Assembly: GCF_024580525.1 (NCBI RefSeq)
Contig: NZ_JANIKQ010000001.1
Location: forward strand, 248,001-312,000
From: Neisseria dentiae
GTDB taxonomy: Bacteria; Pseudomonadota; Gammaproteobacteria; Burkholderiales; Neisseriaceae
Direction: 5' to 3'
DNA: 64,000 nucleotides
A model generated the notes under the pieces. It was not told the origin of the DNA. It ran no database searches and worked only from the letters and a program-made list of their open reading frames with translations. The first letter of the stretch is position 1; every line of letters begins with the position of its first letter. Of this stretch, positions 1-7,892 are shown one piece after another. The position numbers were made by a program, and so were the translations under genes.

Positions 1-1
1 C

Positions 2-439
2 TGCAACGAACTGCTGCCGCTGGCCGACCTCGTTACCCCCAACATCAACGAACTGGCCGCCCTCACCGGCAACAGCCCGGCCGGAAACGAAGACGAAATG
101 CTGGCACAGGGCCGGCAACTCATGGAAAAAGGCGCAGTAGCCGTACTGCTCAAAGGCGGCCATTGGGAACACAGCAAAGAAGCGCGTGATTGGCTGCTGG
201 TGGCCGACCACCAACCGCAATGCTTCCGCAACGGCCGCATCGACACCCGCAATACCCACGGCACAGGCTGCACCCTTGCCGCCGCCATCGCCGCCCTGCG
301 CCCCCAGCGCGGCAACCTGAGCACGGCCGTTTCGGCCGCCAAAACCTACCTGCACGGCGCCATCGAAGCGGGCTTGGGCTGGCGCATCGGCAAAGGCCGC
401 GGCCCGCTGGCCCATTTCTGGCGGCATTACCGCGACTGA
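2..439 (+). CDS. thiD: Hydroxymethylpyrimidine/phosphomethylpyrimidine kinase, C-terminal part
   Basis: The gene is cut by the left edge of the window; the reading frame is open from base 2 to the TGA at 437-439. The product phosphorylates HMP and HMP-P in thiamine pyrimidine biosynthesis in the cytoplasm. Visible motifs are DLVTPNINE, typical of the ThiD central region, and HGTGCTLAAAIAAL, the GTGCT anion-hole and catalytic-Cys signature of this ribokinase-fold family. The missing N-terminus lies outside the window. The next gene is an independent small transcription unit, so this looks like the 3' end of its own transcript. Confidence 0.9.
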   Translation, partial: CNELLPLADLVTPNINELAALTGNSPAGNEDEMLAQGRQLMEKGAVAVLLKGGHWEHSKEARDWLLVADHQPQCFRNGRIDTRNTHGTGCTLAAAIAALRPQRGNLSTAVSAAKTYLHGAIEAGLGWRIGKGRGPLAHFWRHYRD

Positions 440-557
440 CCGGGTGGATAACATTAACAAGGCAGCAGCGTAATAAGTTTGTACACTATATGCCGTCTGA
501 AACCGTTGCAAAGCATGCACTCTTAGCAGGAATAAACAATGTTTATCAAAACAAGGC

Positions 558-586
558 TTGTAATAAACAGCTAAAGCCATTATATT
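558..586 (+). promoter_or_regulatory. Sigma-70-like promoter of the 36-residue gene
   Basis: A TTGTAA -35 box (558-563) and a TATATT -10 box (581-586) are separated by exactly 17 bases. The start codon of the small gene lies about 40 bases downstream, preceded by an AAAGGAG ribosome binding site. Confidence 0.55.
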
Positions 587-627
587 GCTTGAATCTCACG
601 TCACGACAACAACAACGAAAGGAGACG

Positions 628-738
628 ATGATGCAACACCGCAGACGTCAAGCTATCTTCCAGGCGGCCAAACGTGCTTTCCAAGCCCCGGTTAAGCCTG
701 CGGACGGCAAAACTGCCCGCACCAAAACCGCCTGCTGA
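628..738 (+). CDS. Small basic protein of unknown function (36 aa)
   Basis: The start ATG at 628 (a second ATG follows at 631) is preceded by a strong AAAGGAG site. The frame ends at 736-738. The protein starts MMQHRRRQAIFQAAKRAF and ends KTARTKTAC; it is rich in Arg and Lys, has one short predicted helix and no signal peptide. It sits between a canonical promoter (558-586) and a DUS-pair terminator (776-802), so it has all the parts of a monocistronic mini-gene. I do not recognise a family. Nucleic acid or ribosome association would suit the charge, but that is only inference. Confidence 0.55.
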   Translation: MMQHRRRQAIFQAAKRAFQAPVKPADGKTARTKTAC

Positions 739-775
739 TTTAAGCAATTTTATTTCAAATTTATTACAACGCAAA

Positions 776-802
776 AGGCCGTCTGAAATGTTTCAGACGG
801 CT
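776..802. terminator. DUS inverted-pair terminator
   Basis: GCCGTCTGAAA and TTTCAGACGGC face each other across a 2-base loop, giving a stable hairpin between the small gene (+) and the convergent mlaC-like gene (-). It can terminate both transcripts and carries the uptake signal. Confidence 0.75.
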
Positions 803-830
803 CTTGTTTTGATACCGTATCGTTTCCGCA

Positions 831-1445
831 TCACAACGATTCTGCTTTTTTCAAGCCTTTGGCACGCACGGTGGCTATCGCGCCGTCGATACCTTTCTGT
901 TTGATTAACTCATTGAATTGGTTTCGATAAACTGTAACCAAGCTCACCCCGTCGACACGGATGTTATACACCTTATATACCGGCCCCACTTTATAGAGCT
1001 GGTAGGCCACCTCGTATTTTTTGCCGTTTTTGGTGCGGATTTCAGAAAACACGTCCACCTTATTGTTGCCGTTATCGGTGATTTTAGGCAGCAGCTTCAC
1101 CTGCGCATCGGCAGCGCCCATCAAGGCGGAGCGCGCATACATCGAAATCATCATTTCTTTAAACGCCGCGATAAAATCGGTTTTCTGCTTGGCCGAAAAC
1201 TCTCGCCACGGCAAACCTACGGCCAGCGCCGAAATGCGTTGGTAATCTAGAAAACCGTCGGCATAGCCCTCGATTTGGCGGATTTTCTGCTGCTCACTCA
1301 AACCGCCGTTGCGCGCCACCTTCAACACCGTATCAATATTCTGCTGCGCCTGCACTTGTGCCGGATGCTGCTGGACTTGCGCGGCGGCATAAGGCGACAC
1401 CAGCGCAACAGGCGCGGCAAGCAAAACAGCCATCAGTTTGTTCAT
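831..1445 (-). CDS. mlaC: MlaC/Ttg2D-family phospholipid-binding periplasmic protein
   Basis: The product belongs to the toluene-tolerance Ttg2D/MlaC family, periplasmic carriers of phospholipid between outer and inner membrane. I chose the ATG at 1443-1445 because it gives a signal peptide (MNKLMAVLLAAPVALVSPYAAAQ) and has a GAGAGA-type site upstream; the open frame runs 14 codons further. The mature part, about 180 residues, has the family pattern of helical N-half (FLDYQRISALAVG) and mixed C-half (YEVAYQLYKVGPVYKVYNIRVDGVSLV). No mlaF, E, D or B lies beside it, so this is either a paralogue or a detached subunit. It is flanked by its own terminators. Confidence 0.85.
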   Translation of the reverse strand: MNKLMAVLLAAPVALVSPYAAAQVQQHPAQVQAQQNIDTVLKVARNGGLSEQQKIRQIEGYADGFLDYQRISALAVGLPWREFSAKQKTDFIAAFKEMMISMYARSALMGAADAQVKLLPKITDNGNNKVDVFSEIRTKNGKKYEVAYQLYKVGPVYKVYNIRVDGVSLVTVYRNQFNELIKQKGIDGAIATVRAKGLKKAESL

Positions 1446-1682
1446 ATTTTTCTCTCTCGAAAATAAAAAAGTGTGCCGTTGCTTCACAAGGCATCGGAAA
1501 CCCCGCTTCCTTATGAAACGGCCGTATTTAACAACAAAGCGGCGTTACCTTGCATTAAAAACTGCAAAATAAGCGTTACGGCCTTCACTTCGGCATAAAA
1601 ACCCTCACCAAACACAAACAATCCTGCCGGCACGCCGAAACATCTTTCCGAAACAACCGCCGTATTTGCCCGAAAAAACGAA

Positions 1683-1713
1683 AGGCCGTCTGAAACATTA
1701 TTCAGACGGCCTT
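1683..1713. terminator. DUS inverted-pair terminator
   Basis: AGGCCGTCTGAA and TTCAGACGGCCT form a hairpin followed by T's. It lies just after the stop of the minus-strand membrane protein gene (stop at 1743-1745). Confidence 0.7.
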
Positions 1714-1742
1714 TTGCCACAATCGGTTACCGCATAACCAAC

Positions 1743-2339
1743 CTAACGGGCCTGAGGCTGGGATTCCAAAATCACCCTCGCCTGTTCGGTGAGCGCACCC
1801 AAATCAATCAGACCGATTTGAGCCAACACCATCATCAGCACACTGCCTGCCACCACGGTCAGCACCGCATAAACCAAGTAGCCCAACATCACCCGCCAGC
1901 CCGGCTGGCCGCTCATTCTAATCAATCCCACGGCCTGCGCGACAAATATCCAAATCTGCCAAAACATCCCCGCAGCCGCCAAAGCAGGCGCGTAAAACAA
2001 AGCCAGCAGCGGCACCGACAACGCTTCGGAAGCCAACACAAACCCCCATAACGGCAACTTGGCCGCGCCGCGCGACAACATCCGCCCCATCACCAGGCTC
2101 AACACGCCGCATTTCAACACCGTCAGCAACACGGCCAGCGTAACTACCGCCGGGCTTTTGCCGAACAAAGGCGCCGTAGCGGCCGCGTTCACCAAACCGA
2201 TCAGCAGCAGCACGGCGGCGGAAACGGCCAGCGAATAACGGTAGTCGGCGGGATTTTTATAACGCAGGCGCAAGATGTCCCACATGTCGCGTAGAAAGTG
2301 ATACAGCATAAACAGATACGTTTCGGCAAAAGCATGCAT
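1743..2339 (-). CDS. Multi-pass inner membrane protein, unknown
   Basis: About 198 residues starting at the ATG 2337-2339; the longer frame to 2354 would need a TTG. Five hydrophobic segments are visible (around AVSAAVLLLIGLVNA, VVTLAVLLTVLKCGVLSLV, LWGFVLASEALSVPLLALF, MFWQIWIFVAQAVGLI and MLGYLVYAVLTVVAGSVLMM), with a cytosolic-looking N-terminus rich in Arg. The layout resembles Yip1-like membrane proteins, but I see no diagnostic motif and give no function. It is the last host gene before the integrated element; its start is only 61 bases from the repeat at 2400. Confidence 0.7.
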   Translation of the reverse strand: MHAFAETYLFMLYHFLRDMWDILRLRYKNPADYRYSLAVSAAVLLLIGLVNAAATAPLFGKSPAVVTLAVLLTVLKCGVLSLVMGRMLSRGAAKLPLWGFVLASEALSVPLLALFYAPALAAAGMFWQIWIFVAQAVGLIRMSGQPGWRVMLGYLVYAVLTVVAGSVLMMVLAQIGLIDLGALTEQARVILESQPQAR

Positions 2340-2399
2340 TGTATAGCCAATCAACGCTTTTTCAAACAGAAAGCTGCCCAGACACTTTCATACGAAATG

Positions 2400-2453
2400 A
2401 AAAAACAGCCCCGAAAGGCTGTTGTTTTTTGAGTTTGGTGCGGAAGGAGAGAC
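2400..2453. repeat. Distal attachment-site repeat (att copy)
   Basis: 54 bases identical to 12162-12215. The copy includes the 7-bp stem terminator (AACAGCC...GGCTGTT) and the last bases of the tRNA-Leu gene. After the repeat the two copies diverge, with scattered matches over the next 9 bases. Confidence 0.9.
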
Positions 2454-2506
2454 GCAAACTCTTAAAATAACATTATGATATTTTTAATATTTATAAATAT
2501 AAAATC

Positions 2507-2531
2507 AAAAAATACCGTAAAAAGTACCGTA
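2507..2531. promoter_or_regulatory. Putative integrase arm-type sites, left
   Basis: AAAAATACCGTAAA is followed at once by a second copy, GTACCGTA. The same words occur near the integrase start at 11976-12029. Such repeated short motifs at both ends of a tyrosine-recombinase element are typical of arm-type binding sites. This is inference from position and repetition only. Confidence 0.45.
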
Positions 2532-2608
2532 TCTTTGCAAAAGTCAAAGCGGTTTTAGGGTATTTTTTACCTTTTCGGCTGAGGGGCAAGCTGGTAAAAA
2601 ATCATTTT

Positions 2609-2944
2609 TCAGGCATGGGCGGATTGGCTGATTGCACGGTTTACCCATTCATTCAGGCTGATATTTTGCGCTGCTGCCGCCGCCGCCGCCGCTGCATGGG
2701 TTTCAGGGCTTACCCGCACATTAAAGCGGCCTGAATACTGTTTATACGGCTCAATACCTTTTTCTTTGCACACATCGAGAAAAACCGCCAAACTGGCCTC
2801 ACCCTCTTTGTGCAAGTCTGCCACGTTATCGGCGTAAAAATCCGCCCCACCGTTAAGGCCGACAAACTCGCCGCGCAGTAACTCGGTTTCAGGGTCGTAT
2901 TGAATAATAGCTTTATGACCGTTGATTTCCATTACATTGTTCAT
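2609..2944 (-). CDS. hicB: HicB-family antitoxin
   Basis: 111 residues from the ATG at 2942-2944. The N-terminal half is the degenerate HicB fold (HKAIIQYDPETELLRGEFVGL, then EGEASLAVFLDVCKEKGIEPYKQYSGRF). The C-terminal half is a ribbon-helix-helix DNA-binding segment (FNVRVSPETHAAAAAAAA, SLNEWVNRAIS). HicB neutralises the HicA mRNA interferase and represses its own promoter. The start overlaps the hicA stop by 4 bases (ATGA), so the two are translationally coupled. The run of Ala codons just before the final helix is unusually long. This is the last gene of the element before the att repeat. Confidence 0.88.
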   Translation of the reverse strand: MNNVMEINGHKAIIQYDPETELLRGEFVGLNGGADFYADNVADLHKEGEASLAVFLDVCKEKGIEPYKQYSGRFNVRVSPETHAAAAAAAAAQNISLNEWVNRAISQSAHA

Positions 2945-3195
2945 GGCTTTACTCCGTTTTCTTCCAACCATTTACGCACGCTCGCAACTGCGCCTTTATC
3001 TGTATCAGGGCTTGGATGCGGCCTATGAAACACTTTCACTTGCCCGAAAAGGATTACAGCCACACGGCTACCTTCTCTTTCTTGTATTTCCGCGCCCAAT
3101 TCGACAAACAGAACTTCAATATCCGCCCATTTGATGCTGCCGGATACGGGGCGGCTGAATATTAAAGCAAGCGTTCTTTGGTGTTTCTTTTTCAT
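2941..3195 (-). CDS. hicA: HicA-family toxin (mRNA interferase)
   Basis: 84 residues of the longer HicA type: IKWADIEVLFVELGAEI, then GSRVAVILFGQVKVFHRPHP, then KGAVASVRKWLEENGV. The His in VFHRPH sits where the catalytic His of the dsRBD-like HicA fold is expected. Known HicA proteins cleave mRNA when not bound by HicB. The order toxin first, antitoxin second, with an ATGA overlap, is the usual one. A near-perfect palindrome just upstream (3205-3227) is a likely HicB operator. The pair probably stabilises the element. Confidence 0.88.
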   Translation of the reverse strand: MKKKHQRTLALIFSRPVSGSIKWADIEVLFVELGAEIQEREGSRVAVILFGQVKVFHRPHPSPDTDKGAVASVRKWLEENGVKP

Positions 3196-3204
3196 AAAAA
3201 CAAA

Positions 3205-3227
3205 ATGGCACTAATATTTAGTACCAT
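3205..3227. promoter_or_regulatory. Putative hicAB operator palindrome
   Basis: ATGGCACTAA and TTAGTACCAT form an inverted repeat (9 of 10 pairs) with a 3-base spacer, centred about 20 bases upstream of the hicA start. The HicB ribbon-helix-helix domain is the expected ligand. The rest of 3228-3565 holds one DUS at 3296 and no gene that I can support. Confidence 0.55.
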
Positions 3228-3565
3228 TCTAAAACAAGGCGGGCGGCATGGCAACCTTAACCACTATCACGGGGTAAGCAACCGCCGTATTTTAAGGCCG
3301 TCTGAAACCATTGAAAACCACGCAATAAAATATCAAAAAGTTAATGTTAATCAGACTGTTAAAAAACAGCTTTAACAACTCTCCACGGAAAAAAATTCTG
3401 CGAATGGGAGGGCGGGCGGTCTAGGAATATAAGCCGCCCGAACTTTTAACACCCCCTACCCATTCAACAAAAGCCAGTAAGGAAGCTATACACCCGCTAC
3501 ACTTCACAAAAAACTCGGTGCGAATTACCCGCATGAATCAAACACCGGAAAGTACCTTAGCACTT

Positions 3566-3913
3566 TCACGCCAGCCAATGTTCAAACAATCGGCCTTTGC
3601 CTGCCGCCTGCCCGATATGGTAGCCCGTCATGATGGTTTTCACGGTTAAGTCCAATTCTATTTCCGTCTGCCCGTATTCTGCCGTTAATTTAAGCGTAAT
3701 GATGCCACCCAATGATAGGGTTTCCCCTTGCTTCCTTTCCAGTAAATAGGCGCATACGCGGCTGTCAAACGCAATTATGTTAGCGTATATCGGCGGGCTG
3801 CCTACCCTGTATGTATGCACATTCATTTTCGCTATCACATAGACGCTGCCGCGTACTGTGAACAGCCTTTTGGGCGGCCTTGTCAGCTTACCACTAATGA
3901 TACCGTCTATCAT
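3566..3913 (-). CDS. SSB-like OB-fold protein
   Basis: 115 residues that begin MIDGIISGKLTRPPKRLFT and continue with GSVYVIAKMNVHT and IIAFDSRVCAYLLERKQGETLSLGGIITLKL. This spacing matches small single-stranded-DNA-binding-like proteins of phages and integrative elements, which start MIDxxxSGKL and contain a KGD/QGE turn followed by a glycine strand. The C-terminus lacks the acidic tip of true SSB, so partner recruitment through that tip is not expected. It lies directly beside the iteron array and downstream of the primase and ATPase genes, which suits a role in replication of the element. Confidence 0.6.
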   Translation of the reverse strand: MIDGIISGKLTRPPKRLFTVRGSVYVIAKMNVHTYRVGSPPIYANIIAFDSRVCAYLLERKQGETLSLGGIITLKLTAEYGQTEIELDLTVKTIMTGYHIGQAAGKGRLFEHWLA

Positions 3914-3962
3914 TTAAAACACCATTTCCGCAAAAAAATATATAACACACCCTCGAAAACTT

Positions 3963-4247
3963 GGTTACTTTAGTTACCTCGTTGATTTTAAATAAAAAAG
4001 TGATGAAATTTTTGGTTACTTGCTGGTTACCGCTTGGTTACCTTTATGTAACCTTATGATTTTAAAGTGTAAAATCTTGGTTATCATATTAAGATGTTGT
4101 TAAATAAAACAAAACGGCTATCAAGCGGGGCTAGGCCGTCTGAAAGTAACCAACGGTAACCAAGCGGTAACCAACGAGTAACCAAGCTCAAAATACCTGA
4201 TTATCAATATAAAACAATAAGATATATATCGAGTAACCAAAGTAACC
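3963..4247. other. Iteron array, candidate origin of replication of the element
   Basis: Two clusters of a GGTAACC word face each other across an AT-rich centre. Left cluster (GGTTACC orientation): 3963, 3972, 4014, 4025 and 4036, the last three at 11-base steps. Right cluster (GGTAACC or AGTAACC): 4145, 4155, 4166, 4177, 4232 and 4241, mostly at 10-11 base steps. One repeat per helical turn, an AT-rich middle and adjacency to primase, ATPase and SSB-like genes are what is known for iteron origins such as the P4 ori/crr. The 395-base gap 3914-4308 otherwise holds one DUS at about 4135. Confidence 0.7.
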
Positions 4248-4308
4248 AATATTTTTTACGCGCGTAACGAGAGTTAAGCAAAATCAGCATGTTTAACCCC
4301 CGTTTATG

Positions 4309-6216
4309 CTAATCCTCTGCCGGTTCTTTTTGCGGCGGCTGGTCGCCTGCCAGCACATAAAACCATGCCGTGCTTATCCCTGCCCGTTTAAGCTGTTTCG
4401 TCCATCGGTTGCTGCTCTTTTGCAGCCAGCCCGCGTCATAAAGCACTTTGCACACAAAATCTTTATCGTAACCGCCGCAGATTTCGATTTCGAAGGCTTC
4501 ACGGGTCAGATAGTACACGGGCGGATAGCCGTTTCTCTGCTCTACATAGCCTGCATGGTAACGGCTGGTTTGATGGCCGCCGTCAATGCCTATTGATTCC
4601 AGCCGCCCGAACATCTCGGAATTACCTTTAGACTGGATAAAATCGGCTGCCCGTTGCAGTATCTGCCGCTCTTCATAGTTCCCTTTGCCTTCGCGCTCAT
4701 ACCAAGCATCGAAGCAGGCAAGCACACCGGCCGCACCGTCGCCCGAATTAAAGCCCGTAATGCCCCATTCGGTTGCCAGTTCCAATGCGGCTGCAACCAA
4801 TGCAAAGCGTTTAGCCACACGCGCGGGCTGCCCGCTCAAATCGGGCGGCAGGGCATTTCGGAAAGCAGCGCAAAGGCCGTTTACTTTGGCGATAAACCCC
4901 GCCTTATCCTGCTGCATGGCTTCGGCGATATACTGCACAAATTCGCGCCCCGCATGGCCGTAATGATGTTTGGCCGACTGCTCCAATGTTTCAGCAAAAA
5001 CCGCGCCGTCTGAAAAGCCGTGCAGGGTGTCAAATACGCGGAAACCTTTACCGGCATCGGCGGGAATAGACGGCAAACGCACATTCTGCCCCGCATTCCA
5101 TTCAAAGCCCGCCTGTTTCATGTAATGCAGCGCGTCAAATTCCCCCGTAGAAAGCAATAAAACGCGCCACTCCAGCCGCTCGCGGTTACCGCCTTGCTTT
5201 GCCCCTTGCAGCTTACCCACGCCATTAAACAGCGAATAGGCCACGCTGCTAACGTCATTGCCCCGTGCTTGCGATATTTCATCAAGCACCATAAAGCCGT
5301 CAGACGTTGCAGCGGCGATATTGTCAATAGCCAGCGCGGTTGCTTTCCAAGTGTTTTTCAGTTTGTCGGGGTTGCCGAAAACGGAAAGTGCAAGCATGGC
5401 CGTAGTGGTTTTACCGCCGCTGGAAGCCTGAAACAGATGGAAGCCGCCGTTTTCCAGCTTCATAGGCGCAAGCAGCGGCGAAGCAAAGGCAGTTCCCAAT
5501 GCCAGCATCAAGCGGCTGTTTCCTACCGCATAACGGGCAATTTCCGCCCGCCATGATTCAAGGCTGCCGGATACCGCATAAGCAGCTTTTTTGCTGGTGT
5601 CGCCGTTATAGATAACCTTACCGCCTGCATGGCCGATAATTTCGCCGCTGGGCAGTACATAACCGGTATAACCGTCATTCAGCCAGCCGCCGCGGTTGGC
5701 TATCTGCCAGTCGGTAAAATCGCCTTGCCATTGCAGATAATCGGCTAATGCCGCCATTGCCTTACCGCTGGATTTAATCCCGATACCTAAACCGCGCAGA
5801 AAACACCAGCAAGCGGGCGTACCTACCGTTTCCAACGGCAAGGCCGCCTGTTTGCGCGTGTTTTCGCCGCGCCGCCGGTATTCGATAATGCGGTATTCTT
5901 TTTCATCATCGCCGACACCGCGCCCCACCAGTTCGATATTGTCGGCAATATGTAAAGGCGGCAGATGGTAGGGTTCGCCACTCTCGCGCGTTATGCCCAC
6001 GCCGGTATAAAACAATCCCTCGCGGCGGTTTTCGTAAAACGGCTCTATCGGCGTACCGCCTGCCGACTGAATCGCAGCCAATGCGTCAAAATCGCTTTCA
6101 GGCGCGTTTTTACGGCTTTTGCCCGCCTTACCCTTAACCATGCGCAGCTTGCCTTGATTTTCGCCGTTTTGGCCGTCTGAAACGCCCTTGCCGTTGTTTT
6201 TGGTTTCATCTGTCAT
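4309..6216 (-). CDS. DUF927-domain P-loop ATPase/helicase-like replication protein
   Basis: 635 residues. The N-terminal 55 residues are charged and likely flexible. The central DUF927 region carries a Walker A-like loop at about residues 264-271 (ASSGGKTT) and a Walker B-like stretch FMVLDEIS at about 308-315. The C-terminal part ends in a winged-helix-like segment (FVCKVLYDAGWLQKSSNRWTKQLK). DUF927 proteins occur in phages, satellites and plasmids together with Toprim primases and are regarded as superfamily 3-like helicases or DNA-dependent ATPases. The start overlaps the primase stop by 4 bases. Together the two genes supply the two activities that P4 has in one alpha protein. Confidence 0.82.
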   Translation of the reverse strand: MTDETKNNGKGVSDGQNGENQGKLRMVKGKAGKSRKNAPESDFDALAAIQSAGGTPIEPFYENRREGLFYTGVGITRESGEPYHLPPLHIADNIELVGRGVGDDEKEYRIIEYRRRGENTRKQAALPLETVGTPACWCFLRGLGIGIKSSGKAMAALADYLQWQGDFTDWQIANRGGWLNDGYTGYVLPSGEIIGHAGGKVIYNGDTSKKAAYAVSGSLESWRAEIARYAVGNSRLMLALGTAFASPLLAPMKLENGGFHLFQASSGGKTTTAMLALSVFGNPDKLKNTWKATALAIDNIAAATSDGFMVLDEISQARGNDVSSVAYSLFNGVGKLQGAKQGGNRERLEWRVLLLSTGEFDALHYMKQAGFEWNAGQNVRLPSIPADAGKGFRVFDTLHGFSDGAVFAETLEQSAKHHYGHAGREFVQYIAEAMQQDKAGFIAKVNGLCAAFRNALPPDLSGQPARVAKRFALVAAALELATEWGITGFNSGDGAAGVLACFDAWYEREGKGNYEERQILQRAADFIQSKGNSEMFGRLESIGIDGGHQTSRYHAGYVEQRNGYPPVYYLTREAFEIEICGGYDKDFVCKVLYDAGWLQKSSNRWTKQLKRAGISTAWFYVLAGDQPPQKEPAED

Positions 6217-7298
6217 GCTGCCGCCCCTTTCTGCACTTGCGCCGCCAACACGTCCAGCGCGTCCGCACCCATCGTGTCAGGCTGCCAAATCTTGATACTG
6301 TCTAAGCCTTTCTGATATTTGCGCTGCAAAGCCCGCGCCGCGTTTATGCCCGTGCCGTTGGCATCGTTATCAGCAATAATCACAAGCTCGCGGATACCGT
6401 CAGGCAATACCAGCGATTGAATGCCATGCGCCGAACCGCACGCCCACATAGGCACACCCGATACATAACGCGCCGCAAAAGCCGTTTCTATGCCTTCGCA
6501 AACGCCCAAAACGCCGTTTTCAGGCTCAAACAACCGTATGGCCGCGCCGGTAAGGCTTCCCGCGCCCGCACTCCGCATTTTCTTAGCTGGCAGACGCTCG
6601 CGGTTTTTCGGGTCGAACAACGCCGCTTTTACAGGCAAATCGTTGTATGAGGCCGTCTGCAAATAAATGATATGCAGGCCGCACGGTTTGCCCGCTATAT
6701 CCTGAAACAGCCCCACCATCACGGGGAAATGCCCCAATACCCGTCCTTCATGCCAATAAGGCAGCCGTTTATGTAGGCGCAAGCCGTCTGAAACGGGCAA
6801 TTTTTCAGGCAGGGGAATACCGCGCCCATACAGATAATCCCCAATCATGCCGTCTGTATTCCACGGCAGGCATTCCGCCCACAAAGTAAGCAGGCGTTCG
6901 ATTCTTCGTTTGCCGTCTTGCTCCGTGTCGGCGGGCTTTGGCGGGATTTTCGCCACAGAAGGGGCGATATGCCCACCATCTAAGCCCAATATCACGGCCA
7001 CGGCTTTAACCGCCTCCGCAAACGTATAGCCGTACACCAGCATCAGCAAATCAAAGCCGCTGCCCCCGTCGGGCGTGCAATGGTTACAAATAAAGCCGCC
7101 GCCCTGTTTATGGTCGGTAAAGCGGAAACGGTCTTTTCCCCCGCATGATGGGCAGGGCTGGTGTTTGCGGGTATCGGTGTAGCTTTCCGGCACACCCAAA
7201 GCCCGCAGGATTTCAGGCCAACGCCCCCGCGCCGTTTCTTTCACATCGGCAAGGCGGTAAGGCGGCCTGTTTTGATGGTTTTCTGTTGATTTAGTCAT
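6213..7298 (-). CDS. Zinc-finger/Toprim DNA primase of P4 type
   Basis: 361 residues. The N-terminal zinc-binding domain has Cys at about 49, 52, 71 and 74 (CPSCGGKDRF ... ICNHC), as in the P4 primase zinc ribbon. The Toprim domain follows, with the catalytic Glu in CEGIETAF (about 267-274) and the acidic pair in VIIADNDANG (about 306-315). The family makes RNA primers for element replication. The gene is preceded by a 180-base gap and followed by the DUF927 gene with an ATGA overlap, so the two form one unit. No helicase domain is fused. Confidence 0.85.
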   Translation of the reverse strand: MTKSTENHQNRPPYRLADVKETARGRWPEILRALGVPESYTDTRKHQPCPSCGGKDRFRFTDHKQGGGFICNHCTPDGGSGFDLLMLVYGYTFAEAVKAVAVILGLDGGHIAPSVAKIPPKPADTEQDGKRRIERLLTLWAECLPWNTDGMIGDYLYGRGIPLPEKLPVSDGLRLHKRLPYWHEGRVLGHFPVMVGLFQDIAGKPCGLHIIYLQTASYNDLPVKAALFDPKNRERLPAKKMRSAGAGSLTGAAIRLFEPENGVLGVCEGIETAFAARYVSGVPMWACGSAHGIQSLVLPDGIRELVIIADNDANGTGINAARALQRKYQKGLDSIKIWQPDTMGADALDVLAAQVQKGAAA

Positions 7299-7479
7299 GA
7301 TTTTGCCTTTCTTAAGGCTGAAAGCCCCCTGCCTAGTGCGTAAAACACGCGCTAAGGGCTTAAATATGCAAAATTAGGGGATTTAACGATTGGATAATGG
7401 GGTTTATATACCCGAAGGCGGAAATATGCTTTAAACGAAAAATAGACGGTTTTACGCATTCCCGCATTTTCAGACGGCC

Positions 7480-7641
7480 TTATCCGCCGCCACGACACAG
7501 ACACACCGCCCATTTACCACTTGCAAGCTGCATCAAGCACAAACGCCCATAAGCGGGATTATTGGGTATGGTTTCGCTATACCCGACGGCTTCGGCTGCC
7601 GTATCTGCTTCAAACAGGCGCGCCAAAACACAGATATTCAT
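7480..7641 (-). CDS. Small translationally coupled protein (53 aa), unknown
   Basis: The ATG at 7639-7641 overlaps the TGA of the preceding gene (7638-7640) as ATGA, the same coupling used elsewhere in this element. The product starts MNICVLARLFEADTAAEAVG and contains YGRLCLMQLASGKWAVCLCR. It has four Cys and one Trp but no recognised domain. The reading frame, the overlap and the coding direction all agree with a real last gene of the 8.8-7.5 kb operon. No function can be given. The 180 bases between it and the primase gene hold a weak hairpin and no other frame. Confidence 0.55.
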   Translation of the reverse strand: MNICVLARLFEADTAAEAVGYSETIPNNPAYGRLCLMQLASGKWAVCLCRGGG

Positions 7642-7892
7642 GATTCCGCCTTTCCGTTCGGGTTGTCTGAAAAAAGGCCGTCTGAAACGCTTGCAGGCGC
7701 ATCAAACGTTATGCCCCGCCGGTATTGCTCACGAATACGGAACACCAGCCACTTGCCGCCGTCCAGCAACATACCGAACCACACCGCCGGATAGCAGGCG
7801 GCAAGGCCGTTTAGGGCTTGGAAAGCCGCCGCAAAAGCAGCATGGGTATGATGGGACGTGATATACAGGGGATTGGCTGCGGTTTGCATCAT
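7638..7892 (-). CDS. Hypothetical element protein (84 aa)
   Basis: The protein begins MMQTAANPLYITSHHTHAAF and has a hydrophobic middle (AACYPAVWFGMLLDGGKWLVF) that could be one membrane-dipping segment. The C-terminal SDGLFSDNP is partly encoded by a DUS. Start and stop both overlap their neighbours by ATGA, so it is translated within the operon. No family recognised. Confidence 0.6.
   Translation of the reverse strand: MMQTAANPLYITSHHTHAAFAAAFQALNGLAACYPAVWFGMLLDGGKWLVFRIREQYRRGITFDAPASVSDGLFSDNPNGKAES

Noticed and set aside
1511..1720. 69-codon minus-strand frame between mlaC and the membrane protein
   Set aside because: It starts inside a DUS terminator, has no ribosome site and no family signature.
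3178..3375. 65-codon plus-strand frame over the hicA promoter
   Set aside because: Opposite to all element genes, no ribosome site, overlaps the operator.
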